Made by a program: the position numbers and the translations under genes
IMG/VR virus record: IMGVR_UViG_3300006870_000071
Span: 1-26,681 of that record
Source of the DNA: a virus
Reading direction: 5' to 3' (one strand)
Length of the DNA: 26,681 bases
Notes under the pieces: model-generated
Databases searched by the model: none
The model's input: only the letters and a program-made list of their open reading frames with translations
Told to the model about the DNA's origin: nothing
In this document: piece by piece, positions 1 through 7,400 of the stretch
Layout of the letters: each line of letters begins with the position of its first letter
Numbering within the stretch: the first letter of the stretch is position 1

Positions 1-224
1 AAAGACATTCTAGGTAGGGTAATTGCAATACCCTTATTCAATTCTGCCTGCTGCTCTATCTTTGCAAGAAACTTTTGCATCGGACCATAAGATAATCCGA
101 CTTTAGTTTCATCAACTATATTATTTTTTTTATCTTCGTGTCTGATGTAAATATTGTTGAAAAGGGTGCCAAAACTAACAATAGTTTTTCGTATTATCTC
201 GTGATAAAAATAAGTTCCTAGCAT
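1..224 (-). CDS. 15: Tail sheath stabiliser/completion protein gp15, N-terminal part (cut by window edge)
   Basis: An open frame starts at the ATG at 224 and runs off the left edge after 74 codons. The translation begins MLGTYFYHEIIRKTIVSFGT and continues with LFNNIYIRH and then ITLPRMS. T4 gp15 has the same pattern: a MFGYFYN-type start, an R-K/R-x-x-x-x-x-G-x-LFxNIxI segment and a later LPR motif. In T4, gp15 forms the hexameric ring that closes the tail tube and sheath and joins the tail to the neck. The start is supported by a GGAGAA Shine-Dalgarno 7 bases upstream. It shares one base with the gp14 stop (TAATG), so translation is probably coupled. T4 gp15 is about 270 residues, so most of the gene lies outside the window. 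The identification rests on N-terminal similarity plus its place after gp13 and gp14. Confidence 0.85.
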   Translation of the reverse strand, partial: MLGTYFYHEIIRKTIVSFGTLFNNIYIRHEDKKNNIVDETKVGLSYGPMQKFLAKIEQQAELNKGIAITLPRMS

Positions 225-1684
225 TAATATTCTCCAAAGGGATTACTTTCAGTGAAGTCCAAAATAGAATCTGCTTCTAATTCTATTTCTTCGTTAGAGT
301 CATATGGATCTTCATAACTGTCCCTATCATAATTTTGAACAGTATATGTAGCACCAGATATTGATCCGACTACAACTTCTCCAGGATAGAATGTACCAGT
401 ATTTAGATAAACTTGAGCGTCTATTGGTGGATTATACTCATTTTGCTGTGCTTCAACTACTTTAAAGTCTCTTATCTTGGCAGTAGTCCCCGATGTTTGT
501 CCCGTGATAGTTTCATTATAAACAAATGTTCCTATACCAACACTTCCCAGAGATTGGAAAGTAACAGTAGGTGCTGATGTATATCCACTTCCACCATTCA
601 ATATTCTTAAGGATTCTATTTCGGAATTTGAATTTACTCTGGCGATTGCTGTTGCTGTAACGCCACTTGTAGGATCACTTATAGTTACTGTAGGAGATCC
701 AGAATATCCATTTCCAGATTCTGTAATTGTCAATCTGGATACACTGAATAGTGTTCCACCAATAGAGCATGTTGCAGCAGCACCTGTACCATTTCCTCCA
801 GCAATTGTTATAGTCGGTGGTGATGTATATCCCGAACCACCATTAGTTATTTCTATACGATTAATTGATTGAATATTGCCAACTGAAGTTGTTATTGCTA
901 CAGCAGTTGCCTGTTCTCCAACAACGTTTCCATATTGATCTAAAGGAGGGTCTGAAAATGTAATAATTGGAGTTCCAGTATATCCAGATCCATCATCATT
1001 AATAAATACTTGATTTACTGCACCAGATGTTATGGTTGCCTCTGCTGTTGCGGTCCTAATCCCAGAATTAATCAATCTAAGAGTTGTAATATATCCCTCT
1101 TCTTTAGTTACAGAGTCAATTCCTTCAATTCCGGTATCAATTTCTTCATTCTCATATTCATAGAGTTCGCATTGAAGTTCATAAACATAGTTTTTCCCCA
1201 ATTGATAAAATGGTTTTTCAAACTCAACTCTTTTTATTTCAAAAAGTCTTTCTCCTAATGGAAAATAAATTAAATCCCCCTCCATCGGTCTTGCAATACT
1301 ATTGAGATCATAATTAGGATTTTCGGACACCAAAATTTCCCTTTCTAATCCTTCCTGTATCGCAATTAAAAATGGGGAGATAAATTCTTCAAATCTTTCT
1401 TTGGAAATTATTAGATTGATCTCATTTTTCAATCTTAATCCAAATTTGGTCATAATATCACTACCAGGAGAATACCCCTCATAATTATCCAAATATGCTT
1501 CTATTAAAAATGAATCGTCAAATTTTGAAGTATTAATTTCATTTAAAATAGAATCCGTACTTAAAGCCTTTCTTGGGAGATAATACACGTCTATTCCGTA
1601 TATTTTCAATTGCTCATTAATTAAATCTTGAATGAGAAACTGTTCCGTAGAAGAACCTTGTAGAAAAAATGGATTTAGTGCCAT
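224..1684 (-). CDS. 14: Neck protein gp14 with inserted GGSGY repeats
   Basis: This is the head-completion (neck) protein that, with gp13, closes the portal after DNA packaging and makes the docking site for the tail. The N-terminal 200 residues carry the conserved core: MALNPFFLQGSSTEQFLIQD, the YYLPRK motif, and the block GDLIYFPLGERLFEIKRVEF followed by FYQLGKNYVYEL (about residues 135-170). Residues about 205-375 hold four GSGY-x-x-x-P-x-x-T repeats spaced about 40-50 residues apart. Residues 385-450 hold two GExIxGxxSGATA-type segments, and the tail is acidic. T4 gp14 is about 256 residues, so the repeats account for the extra length. I recall similar repeats in cyanophage gp14 proteins. 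The start lies 5 bases after the gp13 stop with only a weak AGG upstream, so coupling to gp13 is likely. Core identity is confident; the function of the repeats is unknown. Confidence 0.88.
   Translation of the reverse strand: MALNPFFLQGSSTEQFLIQDLINEQLKIYGIDVYYLPRKALSTDSILNEINTSKFDDSFLIEAYLDNYEGYSPGSDIMTKFGLRLKNEINLIISKERFEEFISPFLIAIQEGLEREILVSENPNYDLNSIARPMEGDLIYFPLGERLFEIKRVEFEKPFYQLGKNYVYELQCELYEYENEEIDTGIEGIDSVTKEEGYITTLRLINSGIRTATAEATITSGAVNQVFINDDGSGYTGTPIITFSDPPLDQYGNVVGEQATAVAITTSVGNIQSINRIEITNGGSGYTSPPTITIAGGNGTGAAATCSIGGTLFSVSRLTITESGNGYSGSPTVTISDPTSGVTATAIARVNSNSEIESLRILNGGSGYTSAPTVTFQSLGSVGIGTFVYNETITGQTSGTTAKIRDFKVVEAQQNEYNPPIDAQVYLNTGTFYPGEVVVGSISGATYTVQNYDRDSYEDPYDSNEEIELEADSILDFTESNPFGEY
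230..235 (-). promoter_or_regulatory. Shine-Dalgarno for gp15
   Basis: GGAGAA on the minus strand lies inside the last codons of gp14, with 7 bases between GGAG and the gp15 ATG. Together with the TAATG overlap it fixes the gp15 start. Confidence 0.7.
561..1005 (-). repeat. Four-unit GSGY repeat array inside gp14
   Basis: Four coding repeats read GSGYTGTP, GSGYTSPP, GNGYSGSP and GSGYTSAP (near gp14 residues 228, 279, 322 and 361). Each is followed by a beta strand of the type TxTI or TVTF. The second and fourth units are close at DNA level and share GGATATACATCA with similar flanks, which suggests duplication by recombination. The same motif occurs in three other genes of the window. Confidence 0.75.
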
Positions 1685-1689
1685 AATGA

Positions 1690-2526
1690 TTAACCTATAA
1701 AATCAAGAGGTGGTAATTCATATTCCATAGTCATTCTTTGTTTAATATCTTCCAATTCTCTCTCAGCATCTTCATATAACTGTCTTCCATTTAATTCAAT
1801 TCCACCGGGAAGTTTTACGCCATTAAACTTAATTAAATTTTGACCCCACTGCCTTTTGATCAGAGCAGTTAAATATTTTTTGACAAAACTATCATTATAT
1901 ACCTGAACAAATGATGCTGGATCCAAAGCCCGATAACATTCAATCACTATAAAATCGCCAGCAGATTGTGATCCCCAATCTATATCTAAATATAGTCTAT
2001 CCTGCCTTTTATTAAATCTAACTTGCTTATCAGTGGTCAAAAGAAAATCAATATCTTCCAAATAAGATTTGACCATCGCATATTGGAGAAGTTCTACAGA
2101 GTTAAAATAATATAGATCATTTAAGAACAATTGATATTTAATGCTAAACATTCCTCCAGATATGGAACTAGTGTCAAATTTAAAAATTTTTTCAATTCCA
2201 ATGACCGAATCCGGAACTTGTATGAAATTTGAGTTTTCATAAAAATTGAATGTAGTTGCAGCAATTCCTGTAGAAGTTGCGGTCGTAGTCACAATTCCAA
2301 CTCCATCAGTTCCTTTTGCTCTACCTCTAGCAATATCATCATCTGTTATCTTATATTTAAGATACATTTTTTCAACACCATCATAATGACGTTCATTAAA
2401 ATATTGAAGAGCGTCATCCACCAAATCATCAATTTGATCATCGGCAACATTAATTTCTAATACTGGTGCTCCGAGTCTTCTTAAACAATAATCAATAAGT
2501 CCTTGTCTAGTAGTTGGTTTTGCCAT
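1690..2526 (-). CDS. 13: Neck protein gp13
   Basis: This is the head-completion protein that works with gp14 at the portal vertex after packaging. The N-terminus reads MAKPTTRQGLIDYCLRRLGA, then PVLEINVADDQIDDLVDDAL and QYFNERHYDGVEKMYLKYKI. This is the characteristic start of gp13 in T4-like phages. The central part has the ESVIGIEKIF-type strand (here DSVIGIEKIFKF) and an IDWGSQSAGDFIVIECYRAL segment. The C-terminus is helical and charged (ERELEDIKQRM) and ends PPLDFIG. Length is 278 residues against about 309 in T4. The start overlaps the stop of the upstream fibre gene by one base (TAATG), and a strong GGAGG Shine-Dalgarno lies 9 bases upstream. It is followed after 5 bases by gp14. No unusual insert is seen apart from a short Thr/Ala-rich stretch near residue 80. 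Confidence 0.9.
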   Translation of the reverse strand: MAKPTTRQGLIDYCLRRLGAPVLEINVADDQIDDLVDDALQYFNERHYDGVEKMYLKYKITDDDIARGRAKGTDGVGIVTTTATSTGIAATTFNFYENSNFIQVPDSVIGIEKIFKFDTSSISGGMFSIKYQLFLNDLYYFNSVELLQYAMVKSYLEDIDFLLTTDKQVRFNKRQDRLYLDIDWGSQSAGDFIVIECYRALDPASFVQVYNDSFVKKYLTALIKRQWGQNLIKFNGVKLPGGIELNGRQLYEDAERELEDIKQRMTMEYELPPLDFIG

Positions 2527-3806
2527 TAGTATGATCCTCCATCGATTGTGCTTGTCCAGATTGGCTCATCAAAAGCATCTGTAGTAAGAATGTAGTTTGA
2601 AGTTGTAAGAGGATTCTCTGTGCTTGGTGAAGAGATAAATTCGCCATCATTTCTAAAGAATCCAATTCCATTTGGTCCAGAATACAAATCTTCAGCATAA
2701 TATATACTATCATAAAATATAGAAGTACCACCGACTGATAAATTTGTAAGGATATTTGTGTCGTTTTGGAATGTAGAAACGCCAGAGACATTAAGGTCAT
2801 CTAATTCAGTGTAACCATCTACATCTAAGTTACCATTAGCGTCTATTGTTCCAGTGAATGTTGCAATTCCACTAACAGTTAGTGCTGCACCAACAACCAG
2901 TTGTGAACCATCAAAAGTGAAGTTGGCGTCATCCTCAAGTTCTCCATCAATACCAACAATGACAACTCTATTTTCTGTAAGATCTTCTACCTTAAGGGAA
3001 TTGGCATCAATACCACCATTAGCATCTATTAATGAAGTGAAGATTGATGTATTACTAAAGGAAGAAATTCCAGATACAAATAATTGATTGGTTTCAACTG
3101 AAGTGGCAAATCTTGCAGTTCTCCAACGTTTTCCATCAATACCCAAATCATAAGCATTGTTATCATTTGGAACTAAATCTGATACAAATTCACCACCAAC
3201 ATCAATATCATCACCTGTAGAATCACCGATACCAATTGTACCGCCTCTGAAGGTTGCATTACCTATAAATTCTGATGTTCCTTGAACATAAAAACTTCCA
3301 CCAACGGTTAAGTTTTTATTGATTCCAACACCACCATCAACTTGTAATGCGCCAGTATCTGGATTTCCCAATACATTATCAGTTGTATTAGTTACAGTGG
3401 TTAATCCAGTTACACTTAATTCATTATTAATAAGAACATCGTTAGAAAATGTGGATAGTCCCGTTACGAATACATTTTCGCCTACATTTAAACTTTCACC
3501 AACATATAAATTTTTCTCAATTCCTGCACCACCAACAACAACAAATGCTCCAGTTGATGGTGATGTTGATTGTTGTGTATTTGCGAAGGTTACAAAACCA
3601 GTAGCAACTAATGATGTAGCATCTATAGTATTTGTTAAATAATATTTTTCAGTGATAGAATCCCAGACTAAAATATAACCATCCTTATTTTCTTTATCGT
3701 CAGCAACAACATCAAATAGGTTATTTAATCTTGAAGGTGGAGATGATGCATTAGATAAGACACGTACTACATTTTGAGAACCAACTCTTGCTTTTATGGT
3801 GGCCAT
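2526..3806 (-). CDS. Repeat-rich fibre protein in the wac (whisker) position
   Basis: A virion fibre is likely. The N-terminal 60 residues (MATIKARVGSQNVVRVLSNA, then LVWD and YYLTN) form a distinct head, probably for attachment. From about residue 80 the protein is built of short repeats of the type VTGLSTFSND, VSGISSFSNT and VSGIATFTGT. It also has two longer copies of TGAxxVxGGxGIxKNLxVG (near residues 84 and 150), a pattern typical of trimeric beta-structured phage fibres. NAYDLGIDGKRWRTARFA (near residue 220) is a fibre motif common in phage tail and chaperone-cleaved fibres. No foldon-like or peptidase domain is seen at the C-terminus, which ends PIWTSTIDGGSY. T4 has the neck whisker fibritin (wac, 487 aa) at this place just before gp13, but sequence similarity to fibritin is not visible, so equivalence is positional only. 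A GGAG lies 10 bases before the ATG, and the ATG overlaps the preceding stop by one base. Confidence 0.7.
   Translation of the reverse strand: MATIKARVGSQNVVRVLSNASSPPSRLNNLFDVVADDKENKDGYILVWDSITEKYYLTNTIDATSLVATGFVTFANTQQSTSPSTGAFVVVGGAGIEKNLYVGESLNVGENVFVTGLSTFSNDVLINNELSVTGLTTVTNTTDNVLGNPDTGALQVDGGVGINKNLTVGGSFYVQGTSEFIGNATFRGGTIGIGDSTGDDIDVGGEFVSDLVPNDNNAYDLGIDGKRWRTARFATSVETNQLFVSGISSFSNTSIFTSLIDANGGIDANSLKVEDLTENRVVIVGIDGELEDDANFTFDGSQLVVGAALTVSGIATFTGTIDANGNLDVDGYTELDDLNVSGVSTFQNDTNILTNLSVGGTSIFYDSIYYAEDLYSGPNGIGFFRNDGEFISSPSTENPLTTSNYILTTDAFDEPIWTSTIDGGSY
2533..2540 (-). promoter_or_regulatory. Strong Shine-Dalgarno for gp13
   Basis: GGAGGATC on the minus strand, with 9 bases between GGAGG and the ATG. 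It lies inside the 3' end of the preceding fibre gene and is the strongest ribosome binding site seen in the window. Confidence 0.75.
3302..3555 (-). repeat. Long direct repeat pair inside the fibre gene
   Basis: Two coding segments (about 3501-3555 and 3302-3356) encode TGAFVVVGGAGIEKNLYVG and TGALQVDGGVGINKNLTVG. They remain alignable at DNA level. The surrounding gene carries further short S-T-F repeats. These look like duplicated fibre shaft units. Confidence 0.65.
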
Positions 3807-4147
3807 TACCTAGTCACTCCCGCTCTTACTAATGCCGACCCTTCTATAGCCTTAGTTACTGTTCCATTACCCGCAGTTAACTTTATATCATAAACATATC
3901 TACCTGGTTTTAAATCTACTGTAACTGTTGAGTCTAATGATATTTGAACCCGCCCCTCAGAAAAAGGTTCTACAATGGTTGATGCGAAAGATACTGCTGT
4001 AGAACTACTGTATGTCTTTCTAAGTTGAGCATCTACAGCATATCCACTTAAATTTATAAAATCATTTGTAGTGGTATCTTCCAACTGAAAAGTTGTATCA
4101 AAGTCAAAACCCTGTTCAATTATTACATTTGATACAAATACTGCCAT
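3806..4147 (-). CDS. Small beta-rich virion protein (BppU-N-like pattern)
   Basis: 113 residues. The pattern is a beta sandwich: GFDFDTTFQLEDTTTNDFI, then NLSGYAVDAQLRKTYSSSTA, then RVQISLDS, then LKPGRYVYDIKLT and a closing AIEGSALVRAGVTR. The order 'linear gain, NL-S/T-GY, A-x-x-R-K, PGRYVYD, EG-x-x-x-V' resembles small phage proteins related to the N-terminal domain of baseplate upper proteins (BppU type) and is common in marine phages. No signal peptide or membrane segment is seen. It is the first gene behind a late promoter box whose near edge is 28 bases upstream of the ATG, and no Shine-Dalgarno is visible. It precedes the fibre gene with a one-base overlap, so it may help attach that fibre; this last point is inference. 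The specific role is unknown. Confidence 0.65.
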   Translation of the reverse strand: MAVFVSNVIIEQGFDFDTTFQLEDTTTNDFINLSGYAVDAQLRKTYSSSTAVSFASTIVEPFSEGRVQISLDSTVTVDLKPGRYVYDIKLTAGNGTVTKAIEGSALVRAGVTR

Positions 4148-4170
4148 TATTCAGATGGGAATGTTTTCTA

Positions 4171-4182
4171 TAGATATTTATA
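4171..4182 (-). promoter_or_regulatory. T4-type late promoter (TATAAATA)
   Basis: TATAAATATCTA on the minus strand lies in a 56-base non-coding gap. It contains the full T4 late box TATAAATA (4175-4182), which in T4 is recognised by the gp55 sigma factor with gp33 and the gp45 clamp. Its near edge is 28 bases upstream of the 113 aa gene, giving an expected leader of about 20 bases. The same 12 bases precede gp8. Confidence 0.75.
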
Positions 4183-4203
4183 TTAACGAAATCCCAAAAA
4201 AAA

Positions 4204-4401
4204 TTATTTATTATTTAGTAAGTCCTTTAGTAATGTTTTAATTTCTTCAATATCACTTTTCATTTTATCCAATTCTTTTTTCTGTGCGTCCCTATAGTTC
4301 AAAGAATTTATATATTGGTTGTATGAAGTGGTGTCACAATTTATTATGGCACCACTCTTCTCATCCCTATAAAGATTTTTGTATCCCTCTACTTTTATCA
4401 T
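4204..4401 (-). CDS. Small conserved coiled-coil protein, function unknown
   Basis: 65 residues. The N-terminal half has GYKNLYRDEKSGAIIN followed by a short Tyr/Asn-rich helix. The C-terminal half is a strongly charged heptad helix (KKELDKMKSDIEEIKTLL), predicting a coiled coil. I recall small proteins with the YKNLYRDEKTGAI-type start in T4-like cyanophage structural clusters, without an assigned function. Its ATG overlaps the TGA of the 2355 aa gene as ATGA, so it is probably translated by re-initiation after that gene. Only a poorly placed GAG sits directly before the ATG. It is the last gene before the 56-base gap. A tail or baseplate assembly role is plausible from position only. Confidence 0.7.
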   Translation of the reverse strand: MIKVEGYKNLYRDEKSGAIINCDTTSYNQYINSLNYRDAQKKELDKMKSDIEEIKTLLKDLLNNK

Positions 4402-7400
4402 CTCAATGCGATTGTTCTAAGGTCTTTTATTTTTGGAGCATGTGCCTGGTCCGTACCAGACAATACAATTTTGATAGTATATCCAGTAAACAGATCTAAG
4501 TTATCTGCTGTAAATTCATACTCAAGATACTGATTTTCTAGACTTGCAGGAACAAAAGTATCCGGATTTCCACTATTTTTGGCAGGGTTGATAGGAGTAA
4601 TTGTCCCATCAGTACCTATATTAATATTATCATATCCTGGGAACAATTCAAATTCTTGTGCCACTTCACTAGAATCTGCCCTAATCAAACTATAAAGAAC
4701 TCTAAAATCAGCAGACTCGTGCCTGTAAGCACCAAGAATCACTTTCAATGAAGTTGCTGCTTGAGAAAGATTCACTGTATTTGATACATATACTGCTGCA
4801 TGTGGATCAAAGAGTATAGAATTAACTCTATTATCTGCAGAATAATCTGAAATTGGTCTATTTAATCTGTTAAGTTTAAATTCTGTTATAGCAGTATCTG
4901 TGTAAATCATTGGAGACAGATTACTATCTGTCGTAGATAAAACTATTCCTGTAGTGAATGATTTATTTCTTGGTAAAGAAGTTAGTTTTGTAGTTTCATT
5001 TATACTTGAAGCAACCATTCTTACAGAATTTAATTTATTAACTTCATTCAACTCTACAAACTCAAATCCATTATCTATAAATGGTGTTTCACTTCCATTA
5101 ACACTCCTACCACTAATAGTTCTTATCGATGCTTCTACTGATGTTGAAGAACTTGGGGTCAATATATCATAATTTGGAACAATCTCATTAAATTGAATAT
5201 TTTCAGTTGCCTTGCAGAAATTACCACCAACTGAAGATTGTGTTGTAAATGATAGTTCTGGGCGGTTATTATTATTGGTAGATCTATCTACTCCATTAGA
5301 ACTCATGTCAATAGCAATACGATATTCATCTATACCATTTCCTAAAGAAGAAACATCATGTGTTATTCCATTGATTCTTCTAAGAGATACACCATTTAAC
5401 TCATATTTTGTAACTGTATCTCCAACTTCATGAGGTTGTGCTTTACCTTCTACTGCCCTAGAATTTATGGTTAAAGTGCCATTTCCAACATTACTATAAG
5501 CAATTATTTCACCACCAATTTTAACATATCCAAGATAAGTTGGAGATACTGTTTGCCCTTCAAATGTTGTAAAGGTTGATGTACTTGCTACACTAATTGA
5601 TGTTGTTTCATTAATAGAAAGTGTAGAACTTAGTACAGTTGATGATACACTTGGTTCAATATCTGTAAGAATAACCTTATCTGTTCCAGAATACATTCCA
5701 TGATCAAAATGACTTACACTAATATATTTTCCAGAATTTAAATCTTCGCCTCCGTTAGAAGATAATATTTCTATAGTTGGGAGGGATATGGTAGATCCAG
5801 AATCATTATAATAAGTTAATCCAGCACCAGTAGTTACAAATGAATCGGATGTCCCCTGAACGCCAGAAACATATAATGTATCTAAATCGACAACCGAAGA
5901 TACTGTGAATGTAGCATCTCTTCCTATACTACTAGTAACACCAACAACATCGCCAACTTGATATCCATTTCCAGCACTTGATATAGAATTAAAACTTAAA
6001 GAACCTCCAGATCCAGTTACATTCAATACAAGACCAGATCCGTTTCCAGTTACTGATGTTGTTTGAAGATCATAAGTTCCTGTTCCATAATTTATGCCAC
6101 CAGAAGTATTACTAATATTATCGGCAGGACCACCAGTTCCTACAATATATGCATAAGTAAAAGTATTATTTCCAGCAATCTTTCTACCAGTTGTTAATAT
6201 ACCAATGGCTCCCGAATCGGATGTTGTAGTTATTCCTAATGTTAATGTTTTCGGTAAAGTTGTAATTGGATTGTTGTTTAAAATTTCAACATATCCATTA
6301 CTTTCATCCAATGTTGGATTATAGAAGAACGCTGTACCTGTTGATGATGTAAAGTTTGCCTTATAAAGTTTAAACTTCATATCTTGAAGTTGATTGGCAG
6401 TCCAAATAGATCCATTCTGAGACTTAAAGAGACTTCCAAGAGCAAATTGTTTGGAATAGATTACCGATTCTGAGTTAGGTAAAGATTGTGTATTTACAGT
6501 TTCTTCACCCATCTGTGCTATCCACATTTCATATTCATTACTAGTTTCGGCAACTGCAACAATTGCATATTCTTGTCCAGGAGCAAGATATATTGGATAA
6601 TCAAATGTTACTCTTGTAGGTGTTTCTCCATTTGTTGAAACATTTACTTCAGATGGCGTTAAAGTAACGGGATTTCCAATTACAGTTCTTGTTGGAGTAC
6701 CCAGTTCAACTGTCCTGATTTCAATTCTTACTGGATCATTTCCAGAAGGTTTATTGGCGAAGAAAAGATCTGCAGCAGTTAAAAATGCACCATTTGCATC
6801 ATCGTTCTGTCCATTAGCAGTAGGTGCTTCAATATTTCCACCAACACTGAATGATTGTGCTAATGGATCATAGAAAGTAGTTACTACTCTTGTCGTTTGT
6901 TGCTGGCGAACTTCAAATCTTCCTTCAGATTTATATGTAGTTTCTGCGGAAGATATTAATTTGCTTCCAGGAAGAGGAGTTTTATTTGTAGAACTGCTAG
7001 TCAATCTGTAAGTTTTTGTTCCAGTAGTAATTCTAACTGTTGGTGCTGGAGTTGTATGTGGATTCTGCAAGAAGAAAGAACCAATAATATCACCACTAGA
7101 ATCTGAAATAAGGCGGAGATCTTTAACGTAGGCTACAGCACCACTATTCTGACCAACTAATTTCACACCAACTTTTACATATCCATAATACTTTCCTTGC
7201 GCTTCTTCAGAAAGTGCAAAAGTGTCTACATTTAATAATTTTGATGATTGATTGTATGACTGAGATAGTGTTTCTGTACTAAAATATGGATTTGTGGTAA
7301 ATGTTTTTGATGGAGAATCAAAAGGACCATCCTTATGGTTTCCAGAACACAATCTGAATGATATAACTTCATTTCCACCATCATATCCAATCACAGTTTC

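Noticed and set aside
2507-2800. Minus-strand 97-codon frame overlapping the 3' end of the fibre gene
   Set aside because: It is an alternate frame of the fibre gene with a Leu/Met/Gln-rich composition, and gp13 already starts with a strong ribosome site in the correct frame.
4191-4206. Run of Ts on the minus strand just after the 65 aa gene, a possible terminator
   Set aside because: No GC-containing hairpin precedes it; the upstream bases are A/T-rich with no convincing stem. A Rho-independent terminator is not supported.
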